The translations under genes and the position numbers were made by a program. Positions 35,151 through 46,845 of a DNA stretch of 64,000 nt are shown here, one piece after another. The stretch lies in assembly GCA_037126765.1 (NCBI GenBank), contig JBBCBC010000033.1:7144085-7208084 (forward strand), written 5' to 3'. Within the stretch, counting starts at the first letter, position 1. Each line of letters opens with the position of its first letter. The notes under the pieces were generated by a model that saw nothing but the letters and a program-made list of their open reading frames with translations, ran no database searches and had not been told where the DNA came from. The DNA comes from Stenogyne calaminthoides (taxonomy: Eukaryota; Streptophyta; Magnoliopsida; Lamiales; Lamiaceae).

Positions 35151-36640
35151 TCATCGATTATTGCCATGCAAGATGTCTTTGAATCAATTCTCGAGGAATG
35201 AAGTATGGGAGCTAGTAGATAGACCGAAAAGGCACAATGTCATTGGAACCAAGTGGGTTTTCAAGAATAAAAGAGATGAAAACAACAACATTGTCGTAAA
35301 ACAAGGCAAGGCTAGTTGCACAAGGTTATTCCCAAGAAGAAGGCTTGGATTATGATGAAACCTTTGCACTGTTGCAAGACTAGAAGCCATCGATTGTTTC
35401 TTGCATATCGCCCACATGAAGTTCACGGTCCATCGACGGATGTGAAAAGTGCATTTCTGAATCAAGGTGCTTAAAGAAGAGGTTTATGTGGAACAACCTC
35501 CGGTTTCAAAACAGAATGGCCAAGTTTACGTGCTAAGAAAAAGCTTTGTATGGTCTTAAGCAAGCACCCGTGAGCATGGTATGATACTTTTTCTCGGGTT
35601 TCTTCGACCCGCGGTTTTGTCAAAAGGAATCTGTTGATAGAACTCTGTTCGGGATAGAGGATAGGGAAGATATCTTACTAGTTCAGATATATATGTTGAT
35701 GACATCATTTTTGGATCTCCAAACCATCAGCTGTGTGAAAAGTTTTCAACACTGATGAAAGGCAAGTTTGAGATGTCAATGATGGGAGAGATGAATTTCT
35801 TTCTAGGACTTCAAGTGAAACAATCAAAGGAAGGAATATTCATCAACCAGGCAAAGTACACCAGAGATCTGATTGCCAAATATGGTGTACAGAATTGCAA
35901 TACAGTTAGGATTCCCATGAATACTAACTACAAGATGGATCCCGATTACAAGGCAAATCGAAGAAGTCATACTGATTATAGAGGAATCATTGGATCATTG
36001 CTCTATCTCACAGCAAGTAGGCCGGATATAACATTTGCTGTTGGGATATGTGCAAGATACCAAGCTAATCCTAAGGCTAGTCACATGGAGGCTGCCAAAA
36101 GATACTGAAATATCTTAAAGGCACAGTGAATAGAGGATTATGGTATCCAAATTGATGAAAACCTAGAGTTAGGTGGTTACTTTCGAATCTTGATTATGGA
36201 GGTTGCAGAAATTGACAGAAGTCCACTTCAGAGCTTGTCAATTTCTAGGAAGCAAGTCGATATCTTGGTTTTCGATGAAACAAACCTCGGAGTAAACAAG
36301 TACTACTTGAAGAAAATTTGAATATATGGCTGCGAGGAAGTTTGTTGCACATGCATTTTCGCTCGCACAACAATTGAGGATTATAAAGTTGTAGCCAATG
36401 AAGTACCAATATTTTGTGACAATAATAGTGCCATTGCTATTTCACAAAATCCGTATTGCACACCGAGATGCAAGCATGTGGATATCGAGACATCACTTCA
36501 TCGAGAGATCATGTCGGAAAGAAGGACATAAGGATGGAGAAAATTCATAATTGATAAGCGAGAGTCGATATCTTGACTAAACCTTTAGGTCAATCAAGAT
36601 TTCGTGAACTTTCGATTGAATTAGGGATGCTAGAACCAGT
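35151..36640 (+). pseudogene. Copia C reverse transcriptase and RNase H remnant
   Basis: RT starts near 35180 (N-E-V-W-E-L-V-D-R-P, then G-T-K-W-V-F-K-N-K). The catalytic Y-V-D-D is intact at 35692-35703 (I-Y-V-D-D-I-I-F-G). The longest clean stretch is 35755-36108 (F-F-L-G-L-Q-V-K-Q-S, then G-S-L-L-Y-L-T-A-S-R-P-D-I). RNase H follows with F-C-D-N-N-S-A-I-A-I near 36410-36440. Reverse transcriptase copies element RNA into DNA. Between 35340 and 35680 almost every place where the family has CAG or CTG reads CG, which accounts for most frameshifts. Confidence 0.82.
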
Positions 36641-37126
36641 GTATAGAGTAAAATCAAAAAATTGAAGGTTTTCGTCATGCATGAAGTTTTTCTCGAAATC
36701 CTTCCGGTAAGCTCGGTGATAAAATGGAAATACCGAATCGAGTCTCGAGAAAACTCAAGAAGATAACGAACCAATTTAGTACTTTCGATTATTATCGACA
36801 TTTTATCAAGGTCGATTTCGATAAGACCGATAGAGGAAATTGGTCCGAAGAAGTAATGACTAAATGCGATCCATTTATTGCTTAAGTAAAATTCAAGAAT
36901 CATTCGCAATAAATATAAAACACCGAGAATGTTTTTTTTTGGGGGCGGGATCGTTTTAAATTCCAAAGAAGGTCAACATTTAATGCTCTCACATTAATGA
37001 CCAATGAGGATGTTTTGGCGGCTTACTTTTTTAGATCGTTTGGGTTCGATATACCCGATTAATCTGAGATTAATCTCAACCGTTGTTACTCACCTAACCA
37101 ACACGATTCCCCCACGATCTCAAGGC
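36641..37126 (+). other. Spacer after RNase H in copia C
   Basis: No coding similarity. It contains a G run near 36935-36945 and then passes into an AT-rich, promoter-like stretch. It separates pol from the extra coding region. Confidence 0.5.
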
Positions 37127-37262
37127 TATATAAACCCCAATCAGCCATTCAAGCCAAAATTTTATCAAACCCTTAGTTTCCAAATCCTCTGCAATTATAA
37201 ATCCCTTTTGCCGAAAATTCTCCAAACCCTAAAGCTTCACTTTTAAATCAAACTCTAAAATG
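37127..37262 (+). promoter_or_regulatory. Promoter-like block before the extra copia C coding region
   Basis: TATATAAA at 37127-37134 is a canonical plant TATA box. The telobox AAACCCTAAA lies at 37224-37233, a motif frequent in plant 5' leaders. An ATG at 37260-37262 stands in AAAATGGCT, a strong plant start context, 126 bases after the TATA box. The C-rich then AT-rich leader between them looks like an ordinary plant 5' untranslated region. Transcription from here is an inference from sequence only. Confidence 0.5.
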
Positions 37263-40200
37263 GCTCCAACCCCTGTTAGAGAGATTAGCGAAACCAACAA
37301 GCCGTGGTACGAAGTTCGTTGTCTCACTCGAAAAGTACAACCAACTCAAAGCCGAAGAGGAGGCTCTGATATGATTCGATCTTAAAACTCATTCCAACTA
37401 GTCGCAAAACCGAAACGCACCATGAGTTTGCGAAAGAGGTAATCAAATTCATCTCAGCTTGAAGATAGATGAAGAGGGTCAGATGCATTCTAAGTTAATC
37501 AGATCACACTTAGAGCGAATCATCCAAATACGCCGATTTTGAGAGGATCGATATAGTTCCAAAAAATCAATGATGTTTTTTGAGCTCGTGATAGAGGATA
37601 GGATCCCACGACGATATGTCGGTGTAGAGAGCAGAGAGTACTTAGATAGGATTGCCGAGAATCTGTTAAGTTTGAGGCGACAATTGCATAAAAGGCACTG
37701 AAGCCACAATATCGTGTGTTGATGGATATTGTGAGCAAGTGCATCATGAGTCTTCTTGGGAGTTTTGAGCGGATCGGACTCAAGCTCATATTGATGGCGG
37801 CGATAGAGGCCTCACCCACCACGATTTTAACCGGGCCGAAATTCTGATTCAGACCGTGAAAGCGGACCAAAGTTTTGAGGAAGATTGACCAGGCGATCTC
37901 AATCAAAGGCAAGATCCACCATGCCACCAAAATTGCTTACATTTTGGAGATGTTCAGAGAGGAGGAGGATATCTTCGCCAATTCGACCCCATTCCCTAAG
38001 TCCAAAATTCTCCTTAAACCCATTCTTTGCAAAGGAAGGGGCCATCGGGGGAAGAGAGAAAAGAAGGTAGAATCACCTTCTGCGATTCTTGTGAAAAGAG
38101 ACCCAACAAACCAGGGGGAAAGTGTTGTTGGAGGCAAAGATGGAGCAGGAGCAAAGATGTTGAAATGTAAGATCTTGCTCCAAAACGCAAAAAGATTGGT
38201 GGTTCTCACCGAAGAAGATGGAAGTGATTCTCAAGAGATTCAACCCGAGGGGCCAAACCGCCGAGTTCACCATTACAAGTGTTGGCTCAAAGTTATCTCC
38301 GGACCGCGGGATCGACCGAGGAGCGGTGTCTTTTCTCGAGGTGCTCGAGACATCGCCAAGATGTATAAAATTTCTCGGAAATTTTTAAAGGAGCTCGCAC
38401 CTCGAGATGCCTACCTTAGATGTGCAAGGCTCGATGGAAGAGTCACCAGAGTCGATCCAAGATGTGCACGCTTAGACCGACGAGCCAACTCCGACTCAAA
38501 CCGAGGATATACCAGCCAGTTTGCCTCGTAACCCACTCGGATGCAAAACCGAGGACTCCGACCGCACAAACTTCATCTTTCTTTGAGACTCAGGAGCAGA
38601 ATATTCTTGATGAGCTTCTGAGTGATCTACTTCTTGATCCCTTAGCAGAAGCTTCAACTGAACCAGAGAGCCCGAGATGGAAGAAGGGCGAGGCTAAAGA
38701 AGGCGAGTGGAGAAAGCAAGGGAATCTGTTCATACTTGACCGACACCCCGAGCTCAAATTTCATATCCCCGATCTCATAAGATATTTTCTTCGATTAAGG
38801 ACAATCAGGTTCATCCTAAATCGACTCTTCCCAGATGCTTGATATTGTTGCTTTTCTCAGGGAAGACTGGGTGGAATGAGGAGACACCTTTTCGGGACCG
38901 ACTTCCTCGTGGTTCGTAAAGACAAAGCTCAGATGAAAAACTCCGATTTTGATGAAATTTGGTCAAAGGAAGTTGGCCGAGAGGAGAGCAATCGGTTGGT
39001 GCCCTGGCGGAGACAAATCTCAAGATGGAGATGGGGACCAATGGGAGATGTTGAAAAGGGTCCTCAGATTGAAAAAAAGACTTCGTTCTTGATCAACTCG
39101 AATTAGTCATCATCGACCGATGATAGTACTCTTCGATCGAGGCGCTATTGAGACCGGAGCTCGAATGAAGCCGAAGCTCAAGATGATCGGGCAACCTGAG
39201 AGGTGCGAAGATTCCCGAAGATTGATCTCACTCCTTGATATAGAAACTTGAGAAGGTTGAGCCAATGACGATCAAGATTGCTCGGATGGAAGAGACGTTG
39301 GCCAATCAAGCTCAAAAAGATGGATGATCTTTAGTCACTCTTGAATCGTGTGCAAATTCAAAACACACTAACCACCAGATGACCTCCATGGAAGGAAAGT
39401 TGAATGAGAAGTCAGGAGGGAGTCAAGGCCGAAGTTAAGGATGAATCCAAGCGAAACACCCGGAGAGTTCTCGATTTCCTAGAGGTGAAATCGGCGTAAA
39501 AGAATGAGGTGCTAATCAAGTCATTTGTTGAGGAAATGAGCTCAATGCTCATGACCAAGATACGACGAGATGTTCAAGGAGCACTCTCGCCGGTTTGCCC
39601 ACTTATCTCAAGAATTTTCCGTGGCCAAGAACCATCTAAGGAGAGGGGTCGAAGACGAACAAGATCGATATAGCGGAGAAGTTCGTTGTGTGAGCAAAGA
39701 GCAATATCACATGGACACAAAGACTCTCCGGACTTCTTCCAAATTACTTGATTGCGAAGGGGAAAAGGAAGTCAAGATCTCGAAAAGTTCATGGCACGTG
39801 CTTTGGAAGAAGAAGGCTCGAAAAGATCTTTGAAATGTATAATCTAGCCAAAGCCTTTAAAGAAGTCGGCTAATGAGAAGTTGAAGTTCGCCGTAGAAAA
39901 GCCTATCTACACTCGAAGTTTCGAGCAAGCTATGCTTGATGTTGCAAGAGAGAAATCGAAAAGAACAAAGGTTGGAACAAACGTGCCGCCTTTGACCGCT
40001 TATGAAGAGAAAAAGCCTTGGGCGTTGTTCAACCCGAAAAGCAAGCGTCTGAAGGCTTCTAAGCCAATCCAGAAAAATCGATTACGATGATGAAGAAACA
40101 GAACAACCCGTTGTATCTCGAGTCTCAACCTCGGAAGAAAGTCTTCAACACGAAAAAGCTCAAGACACTCCAAGAAGAACAAGCTAAGAAAGTTCTTTGC

Positions 40201-40800
40201 CGGTCTCGAGAACGCGTCTGTGATCGAAAAAGAAGATAGGCGAAAAGCGTAAGCGAAGGAGTGATTCGGGGAAGTTTGCGAGCAAGAGGAAAAGAACGTC
40301 AAAAGCACTAAAGTGGCCCCACGTTGATAAATGGATGCCTATCAAACTCAACGATATGTGGAAAGAAGTCAAGAGAACCTTCCGGTTCAATTATGATGTT
40401 CTCGAACGGAATGGAGAGGGAAAGCTCGGATCATAATGAAGCTTTCATTGAATACCTTCTTATCTTCTACCCAAAGTATCTACAGAGTGGATTAACTTTC
40501 ATGGATGAAGGAGAGGTACAAATAAGTAGCCCCGGTCCATATTCCTATCCACCTCCAAAACTTGATAATGGCTTGGTGAATGGAAGGTCATTACTCAAGA
40601 GATTGCTTTCGATATCTTTGGTCATTGGGTCTAACAGAAAACAGTCCGGACATCATCAAGGAAAGAAATGAGTCAAGAAGAGATTTTTCTAATGTTCGAC
40701 ACAGAGGTGCCGTTGATGAAGTTGAGAATGAAGCAAATCAAGAGCGAAGATCAAGAGCCAAATCAAAGATCAAGACCAAGACTCGAAGATTACGTAATCT
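37260..40800 (+). pseudogene. Extra 3' coding region of copia C (env-position, unrecognised)
   Basis: I do not recognise this protein. It sits between RNase H and the polypurine tract, where some Sireviruses carry a so-called env-like gene. From ATG 37260 the frame is open for 41 codons (M-A-P-T-P-V-R-E-I-S) and then broken many times; main open pieces are 37875-38531, 38420-38842, 39570-39833, 39881-40090 and 40324-40671. The pieces suggest an N-terminal helical part, an acidic/proline-rich middle (38430-38720), a coiled-coil-like part (about 39240-39840) and a strongly basic part with K-R-K-R-R and K-R-K-R clusters near 40230-40300 resembling a nuclear signal. I see no signal peptide or membrane segment, so an envelope role is not supported. 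Confidence 0.5.
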
Positions 40801-41188
40801 TTAAATCTTTGTCTTTTTTTTTTGTTGATAAACTCATTGTAATATGTAATGGGATACCAATCATCAATGAAGATTTATCATTATGCTCAAAAGATAATAT
40901 CTCATTATCTTATTTACATGTCTTTTATTCTGATATGCCTGAATGAATGTCTCTGAACTGATTGAATGTTGATAAAAGGGAAATTGTTTAAGTATTTGGT
41001 AATGAACTAGTTAAAGAGATTCATTACTGAAGAAATTGCTGAAGGATTAAACTGTTGAGAAACTCTGAAATTGTTGGGAGTTTTTCTGATTTAGAAAATT
41101 TTTGGGAGACAACCAATCTTGTAATAGGATAAAACTGAAACCTGAGTATAGGTTATATGTTTGTAACAAGATAGGTTTTGGCATCATC
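40801..41188 (+). other. Copia C 3' untranslated region
   Basis: AT-rich sequence without coding similarity, ending at the polypurine tract. It contains a long T run near 40815-40823. CAG and CTG triplets occur normally here, in contrast to the sequence upstream. Confidence 0.55.
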
Positions 41189-41201
41189 AAAAAGGGGGAA
41201 A
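41189..41201 (+). other. Polypurine tract of copia C
   Basis: AAAAAGGGGGAAA, one base before the TGTTGGG start of the 3' LTR. Confidence 0.88.
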
Positions 41202-41202
41202 T

Positions 41203-43188
41203 TGTTGGGAGATGAATTTTAATAAAGATTTATGATTTTGATTAGATCCCAAAACCCCTGAGTATGACATGTTCAGAATGATCTTGATAGTTGAGTCGAG
41301 ATTCGGTTTAGAATTGTCGGGGATGTTATCTGCGAGAATGTATAGTCGGCAGATATAGTTCAGATAATTCTTGAAGACTTCGATGGGATCTTGAGTAATG
41401 GCGAAGACTTCACAGTGAAGACTCGATTACATCGGTCAAGATAAACTACAAAGATTCAGAAGGCCCTGAAGACTCAGAAGACTCTGAAGAACTCGAAAGA
41501 CCACAAGACTCGGAGACTATGAAGACACAAAGGCCGAAGATCGAGAAACTAAAGATCAAGAATCTTTGAAGCCACAATAATTCTTTGAAGACTTCGAAAA
41601 AGGTTGAATGCTTTCATTATGAACCTCGAATGTTCCGAGGTAATAATATATCTATCTGAAGGATGCAATCTTGAGAAGATCGCGATTCCTTAGAGAAGTT
41701 AGATATCTGCCAAGACATTCAAAATGCGCACAAAAGGAACTAAGTCGAAGTGTTGTTAAGGTTATATCAAACTCGAGTTTGTAACCAAAAAAGAGCCGTT
41801 GAAGGTGTCTACCTTTTAACGGAGACAAAAAGTCAAAAAGAGGAAGACGACAGACATGCCATCTTGACCATCACATCGACGAAAGGATGGTGAAAAAAAG
41901 ATGTCGACATACAAAAGTTCCAGATGCGCAAAATGTGAAGGCCGGCTACATGAAAGGCTATTGCCTAGAAACGTGTTAGGGAGTTTCAAACCCTAAATAT
42001 AGTCGTTTCACACACCCCACAGAGGAACTCACGAAGTATTTGTCTCCAATCGGATAATTTTCAAGAAGTGACCTTGGTGTATGCCTATAAATCTTGGTGA
42101 CCCTCTACATTGTAAGGTTACGGAAATTTATCATAACTTAAGAGCTCAAGCTTATTCTTGTAAAAAGTTAAAAGCACTCAAAAAAACTTAGAATTTCCCA
42201 AATGCTTCGATATTGAAGAGAGCTCACTATACTAAGCCTAGCTTGATAAAATTATCCAAAAGCTTAGTCGAGATATCCTAACTCTTTTGCATTGTGCTTT
42301 ATTGTAAAGGATATCTCATCCTAGTTGAAACCAACCAAGAAACCCCAAACCCTTGAGAAGGTAGTTGGAGTGTATGCATTGGTGAGAAGAGTTGTAAAGA
42401 GTTAGTAAACTCTGGCGGAGTAATCGTCGAAAACTCTAGAGGAGAAGTTAGCAAAGGCTACTGAGGGGTAGTCCGAAAGCTTGTGTGTGATTGAAGTAAG
42501 TAAACTACGGAGGTAGTCGGAAAGCTCAAGGTCGGGTTGAGTAAATAAACTACGTGGAGTAGTCGAGAAAACTCAAAGCCGAGTTGAATAAATAAACTAC
42601 GAGGTAGTCGGCTTCGAAGTTGATAGTGAATTTCTCACGAAGAGTCGGGAGAGTGGACATAGGAGCTTGAGTCTCACGAACCACTATAATTGTTGTGTTC
42701 TTTATTGTTTTCCTTATACATGCTTATCTGTTACATTGACTTGATTTTGAAAGCATACTTTTCACTGAAATTCGGTTGGAATCAATCCATTTGAAGTTGC
42801 ATAAGTGAATCACGACCTAATCACTATTTCATAAAGGAAGGTTTTCGAAGAAAGCTTAAAAGCAGTATAAACTAAAGACCAACCATTCCGCTGTTGAATA
42901 GCTAGAACAGAGATAGTTACCAAAGAGCGTACTCTTACGAGGGTTCGATAAGTTAGTTATCGATCCAAAAACTCGGGATCTCGACACTCGAGGACTCGGT
43001 TGGGATTATACGGGGTTTACGGCATTTCGGGATCAACATCTCGATGAACTTTGACTCGAGGCGATCGTGCTTCTCGAACCTAATCTTGAGATTATCGACC
43101 CAGTGACCTCGATGAAAAAGTTTTAAAACACCCGAACAAGTGTATTCCCCCCATACCGTGTAAAGACTTCGTTTGCACGGGACCAACA
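41203..43188 (+). repeat. 3' LTR of copia C (1986 bp)
   Basis: It aligns end to end with 28711-30676, ends CCAACA and is followed by the CAAGT duplication. Both copies show CG strings at different subsets of CAG/CTG sites, so divergence between them is not a clean molecular clock. Confidence 0.92.
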
Positions 43189-44100
43189 CAAGTCGACATA
43201 CCAAATGACACACTTACACAAATCAAGCCTCGTCATAGTGGGAGGGTTGTCCGGTACCTTAAGATTCATGGGGATAGGAGAGTCGTCAAACTTGGTCCCC
43301 TGGTGAGAATGAATCGGACCCATGGACTTACAATGAGGCAATCCATGACAAGGATGCAGATTCTTGGCAAACAGCAATGGAAGCCGAGATGGGTTCTATG
43401 GATCATAATAAGGTGTGGGAGCTAGTCGAACCACTTAATGAGATCAAACCCATTGGTTGCAAGTGGGTATACAAGAGAAAAAGAGGACCGGACGGGAAGG
43501 TAGAGACCTTCAAGGCTAGACTTGTGGCAAAGGGTTACACTCAGAAAGAAGAGATCAACTATGAGGAAACTTTTTCGCCTGTAGCTATGCTTAAGTCCAT
43601 TCTTATTCTCTTGTCGATAGCTACGCATCTCGATTTTGAGATCTGGCAAATGGATGTCAAAAACAAATTTCCTAAATGGAAGTCTTGAAGAAGATATTTA
43701 TATGCAATAACCCGAAGGCTTCATTGAAAAAGGACAAGAACATCTAGTTTGCAAGCTCAAGAAGTCCATCTACGAACTAAAGCAAGCATTGCGTGCTTGG
43801 AACCAATGTTTTGATCAGGTTATAAAGTCTTACGGGTTCGATCAAAATGAGTTCGAAAGTTGTGTGTATAGAAAGTGTGTCGGAACTGCATTGGTATTCT
43901 TAGTACTATATGTAGACGATATTCTGCTCATCGAAGACGATGTAAAGGTTTTGTCAGACGTAAGGGTATGGCTGTCAAAACAGTTTGATATGAAGGACTT
44001 AGGGGAAGCCGGTCACATACTTTGGATCAAGATCACTCGAGATTGTAAGAAAATGATGATAGGCTTATTGCAAGCTTCATACATAGACACTTTATCTTGA
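43189..44100 (+). pseudogene. Copia B reverse transcriptase, resumes after copia C
   Basis: The reading frame picks up at the duplicated CAAGT (V-D-I-P-N-D-T-L-T-Q). 43377-43688 covers RT motifs K-V-W-E-L-V-E-P, G-C-K-W-V-Y-K-R-K and A-R-L-V-A-K-G-Y-T-Q-K. 43789-44100 holds Y-V-D-D at 43909-43920 (V-L-Y-V-D-D-I-L-L-I) and F-D-M-K-D-L-G-E-A. A one-base shift near 43688 separates the two. The catalytic aspartates are intact. This domain belongs to the same polyprotein as the integrase ending at 28705. Confidence 0.88.
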
Positions 44101-44895
44101 AGCGATTGACATCACAAGATTCGAAGGGCTTTGTACCTTTTCGGACATGGAATACATCTATCGAAAGAAATGTGCCCGAATACGCAAAGGGAGATAGATG
44201 ACATAAAAGGTGTTCCTTATGCTTCGGCGGTCGGAAGCCTCATGTATGTTATGCTGTGCACGAGGCGAGATATCTGCTTTACCATTGGCATGGTAGCAAG
44301 ATATCAGAGTAATCCGGGGAAAGAACATTGGAATTTACCGATTAAAAATATTCTGAAAATCTGAAGAACTTCGCGATAGAATGTTGGTTTATCGATCGAA
44401 GCGATCGATTCCCATCCGGATACCTGGACTCGAATTTCCAATCGAGACCTAGATTCGGAAAATCTACCTCGGTTAGTGTGTTTTGCATGGGGAGGAGCCA
44501 TGACATGGAGAAGCGTTAAGCATAAATGCATCATGATTCTACCATGGAAGCCGAGTATGTAGTCTGCTTGTGAAGCGTGAAGGAAGCGATTTGGCTCAAG
44601 AACTTCCTAGTGGACTTGGGCGTAGTTCCAAATTTGCCCAAAGACCATCACGGTCTATTGTGATAATCTTAGGAGCGATTGCAAATTCAAAGGGAACCAA
44701 GAGCCCACAAGGCCCGAAAACACATTGAAAGTAAATACCATCTTATACGAAATCGTTAAGAGAGGAGAAATAAGTGGCAAAGATCACGTCGAGAGGACAA
44801 CCTAAGAGGATCCGTTCACAAAGGGTGCACTGGGAATACATTCAAGAGACATGTGGAAGGAATGAGTGTCAAGACGTTTGCCAATCTGCTTTGAG
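44101..44895 (+). pseudogene. Copia B RNase H region, right unit
   Basis: 44131-44364 encodes the connection region (V-P-Y-A-S-A-V-G-S-L-M-Y-V-M). From 44361 the sequence is collinear with 22443-22980 but full of small insertions and deletions. In the 75 bases around 44405-44480 all six CAG triplets of the sister copy read as CG-type strings. The last codons reach the stop inside CTTTGAGTATAAG near 44890. Confidence 0.8.
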
Positions 44896-45008
44896 TATAA
44901 GTGGGAGAGATATTATTAGGTTACGTGTAGGTGACATTAGATGTCACGTAGATTCTACGAGGCGTGTTGTAGTATATTAAAAGCGGACTTTGAGTATAAG
45001 TGGGAGAT

Positions 45009-46845
45009 TGTTGGGGTTATCTTTGAAAAGTATGATTTTACTTTGTATAGCGGTGATTTGAATTTACGCCTTATTTTCTTTGAAATAAATTATTTATCAT
45101 TGAATGTTACATATATTTAGTGCATAACTGTTCAATAAATAGTACGTATTACATTGTAGTTAATTTAGTGATACCAGATCACAGAAGATTAAATTAACAG
45201 TCCCTTGTAACTAAAAGTACAAAATTCACAACCCAAATGGAAATGAACAATCCATCATGAAAGGTTGAAGTGTAAGGCTCAGATTGGCTTGTCTTGATCA
45301 AGAGATTACACTAGTGCATTATGATGTACTGAAGAGGACCTACAGGAGGATAAATTCTTCAGTACTGAATATAGAAGAATTAGACCTCAGTGGCTCATTA
45401 TTTCTTAATCTCCGTCCCTTAAATAGGATCGTGTGGAATCAATAACCATTGCTTTGACTTATAATGGGAAGAGAATCAGTGAGATTCAATACCTTGTATC
45501 TTGGGAAATATTATTGGTTACACGATGATTGCTAAGATTTAATACGGAGAAACGTGTGCAAGTGCGCCTTGTTTGATTTGTCCCCTTGGGAGGCTCAGAA
45601 GTTTTATCATACTAAATCTTGCAAGTGGAATTAGTTTCCGGTATGGATAATGATGTTGAGTCGTTCCTTGACCAAGGAAAAAGATGTTAATTAATATGAA
45701 GCTATTTCAGTGGCCTAAATTAATTAAGGGACCGGATAATCTTAAACACGGGAAATAATAATCGGGAGCCATATTAACAGTAATATGGGTTAAGATGGAT
45801 AGTGCAATATTAATTATGTAGTGGGATTAATTAATATTTATGAGCTTGAATAATATTGTGGCTCAATATTGAAAATTCAAGATCCATTGGAAGGTCCAAT
45901 CTTAATTCTCCTAAAGGCCCCTCAAGTTGCCCAAACATAAAGTCCAATAACTGAAAAATGTGTTTAAAATAAAGTAAAATATTGTTGCCTATTTTTCCTA
46001 ATTTTTCGAAAATAAATAAATAAAAGAGGGAGAAATATTTTCTTTGAATATTGTTATGGAATGGGGATAAGTATTCTTGGAATACAAGTTTATCTCATTA
46101 AATTCAAGAAATCTCCCACTTGGCTATTTGCTTAGTAAATTTTTGAAAATAATATAGAAAATAAGGAAGGAAAGATTTTCTTGGTTTTCTTGAAAAGATA
46201 TTATGGAAGATATGTATTCTTGGAATACAAGAATATATCATAGATTCTAGAAGATCCCAATCTTGGGAATCTTGACCTTAATTTTTGAAAAGTTCCATAA
46301 CAAGAGGAGTTGGGATTTTTGTGGAATATTTTAATTATGGAGAAAAAAATATATGAGATATATTCAAGATTTCTTGGAGATCAAGAAAAAAAGATTTTTC
46401 CATCTTTGTTTTTCCCAAAAATTCAACCAAACCCTAGTATTATGAATAGGAATGAATTTTTCATCCCCAAATAATTCCATGTGTTGAAAAAATTAGAAAT
46501 CCACAAAAGGTGGTGCAACATAATTTTATTTTCCTTTTGTTAATTGTTACATAAGCATCCTACCAATTTGATTGTTGGACAAGGGCGAGAGAATACTTGA
46601 GAAGGTCTTTTGGTGTGTTAGTGAAGCAGGATCCATCTTCTCAACGGTTTGTCACTCCGAGAGGTTAGTTCACGTAAACTCCTAGCAATTCATGCGTAGG
46701 ATTTATGTGGCAATTTGTATGCATGATTTTTTTGTTGAATTATTATTCGACTTAATATAGGATTAATTCATGCTAGTAATAATTGTTAGAATTAAATTTA
46801 TATTTAAATATTCATCTGAATAGATCCAAAATCCATTCCCCAACA
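45009..46845 (+). repeat. 3' LTR of copia B (1837 bp)
   Basis: It begins TGTTGGGGTTATC and ends CCATTCCCCAACA, and matches 23093-24944 along its whole length. It is followed directly by D1 integrase sequence (AAAGAAGTTCTAGAG), which marks the insertion point of B in D1. No target duplication can be checked because B's original left end is lost. Confidence 0.9.

Larger units (their letters stand above)
28711..43188 (+). mobile_element. Copia C: full-length Sirevirus-like element, 14.5 kb
   Basis: Two LTRs of about 2 kb (28711-30676 and 41203-43188) enclose primer site, gag with zinc knuckle, protease, integrase, RT, RNase H, a long extra region and a polypurine tract. The duplication CAAGT flanks it (28706-28710, 43189-43193). 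Large LTRs, a long gag extension after the knuckle and about 4.5 kb between RNase H and the 3' LTR fit the Sirevirus (Maximus/SIRE) group. Frames are broken throughout, but many breaks coincide with CAG/CTG sites misread as CG, so its true state may be more intact. Confidence 0.9.
22440..46845 (+). mobile_element. Copia B composite: partial copy, shared LTR, full copy, LTR
   Basis: The order is RNase H and polypurine tract (22440-23092), LTR (23093-24944), primer site, leader, gag and pol (24947-44880), polypurine tract, and LTR (45009-46845). The central LTR has element interior on both sides, so it serves as 3' LTR of one unit and 5' LTR of the next. Such tandems arise by unequal recombination between LTRs. 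The left unit is truncated within RNase H. The right unit's pol is split by copia C. The right LTR abuts D1 integrase at 46846. Confidence 0.85.

Noticed and set aside
37224..37233. Interstitial telomere repeat
   Set aside because: A single AAACCCTAAA is a telobox-type leader motif, not a telomeric array.
37260..40800. True envelope gene
   Set aside because: Position alone suggests it; there is no signal peptide, membrane segment or cleavage site to support it.
28711..43188. Dating copia C by LTR divergence
   Set aside because: Differences concentrate at CAG/CTG sites and look artefactual, so a clock estimate would be misleading.
28711..44900. Deamination or RIP-like mutation as the cause of the CG strings
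   Set aside because: Those processes give C-to-T and G-to-A changes; here the middle base of CWG is lost or replaced and CG is gained.
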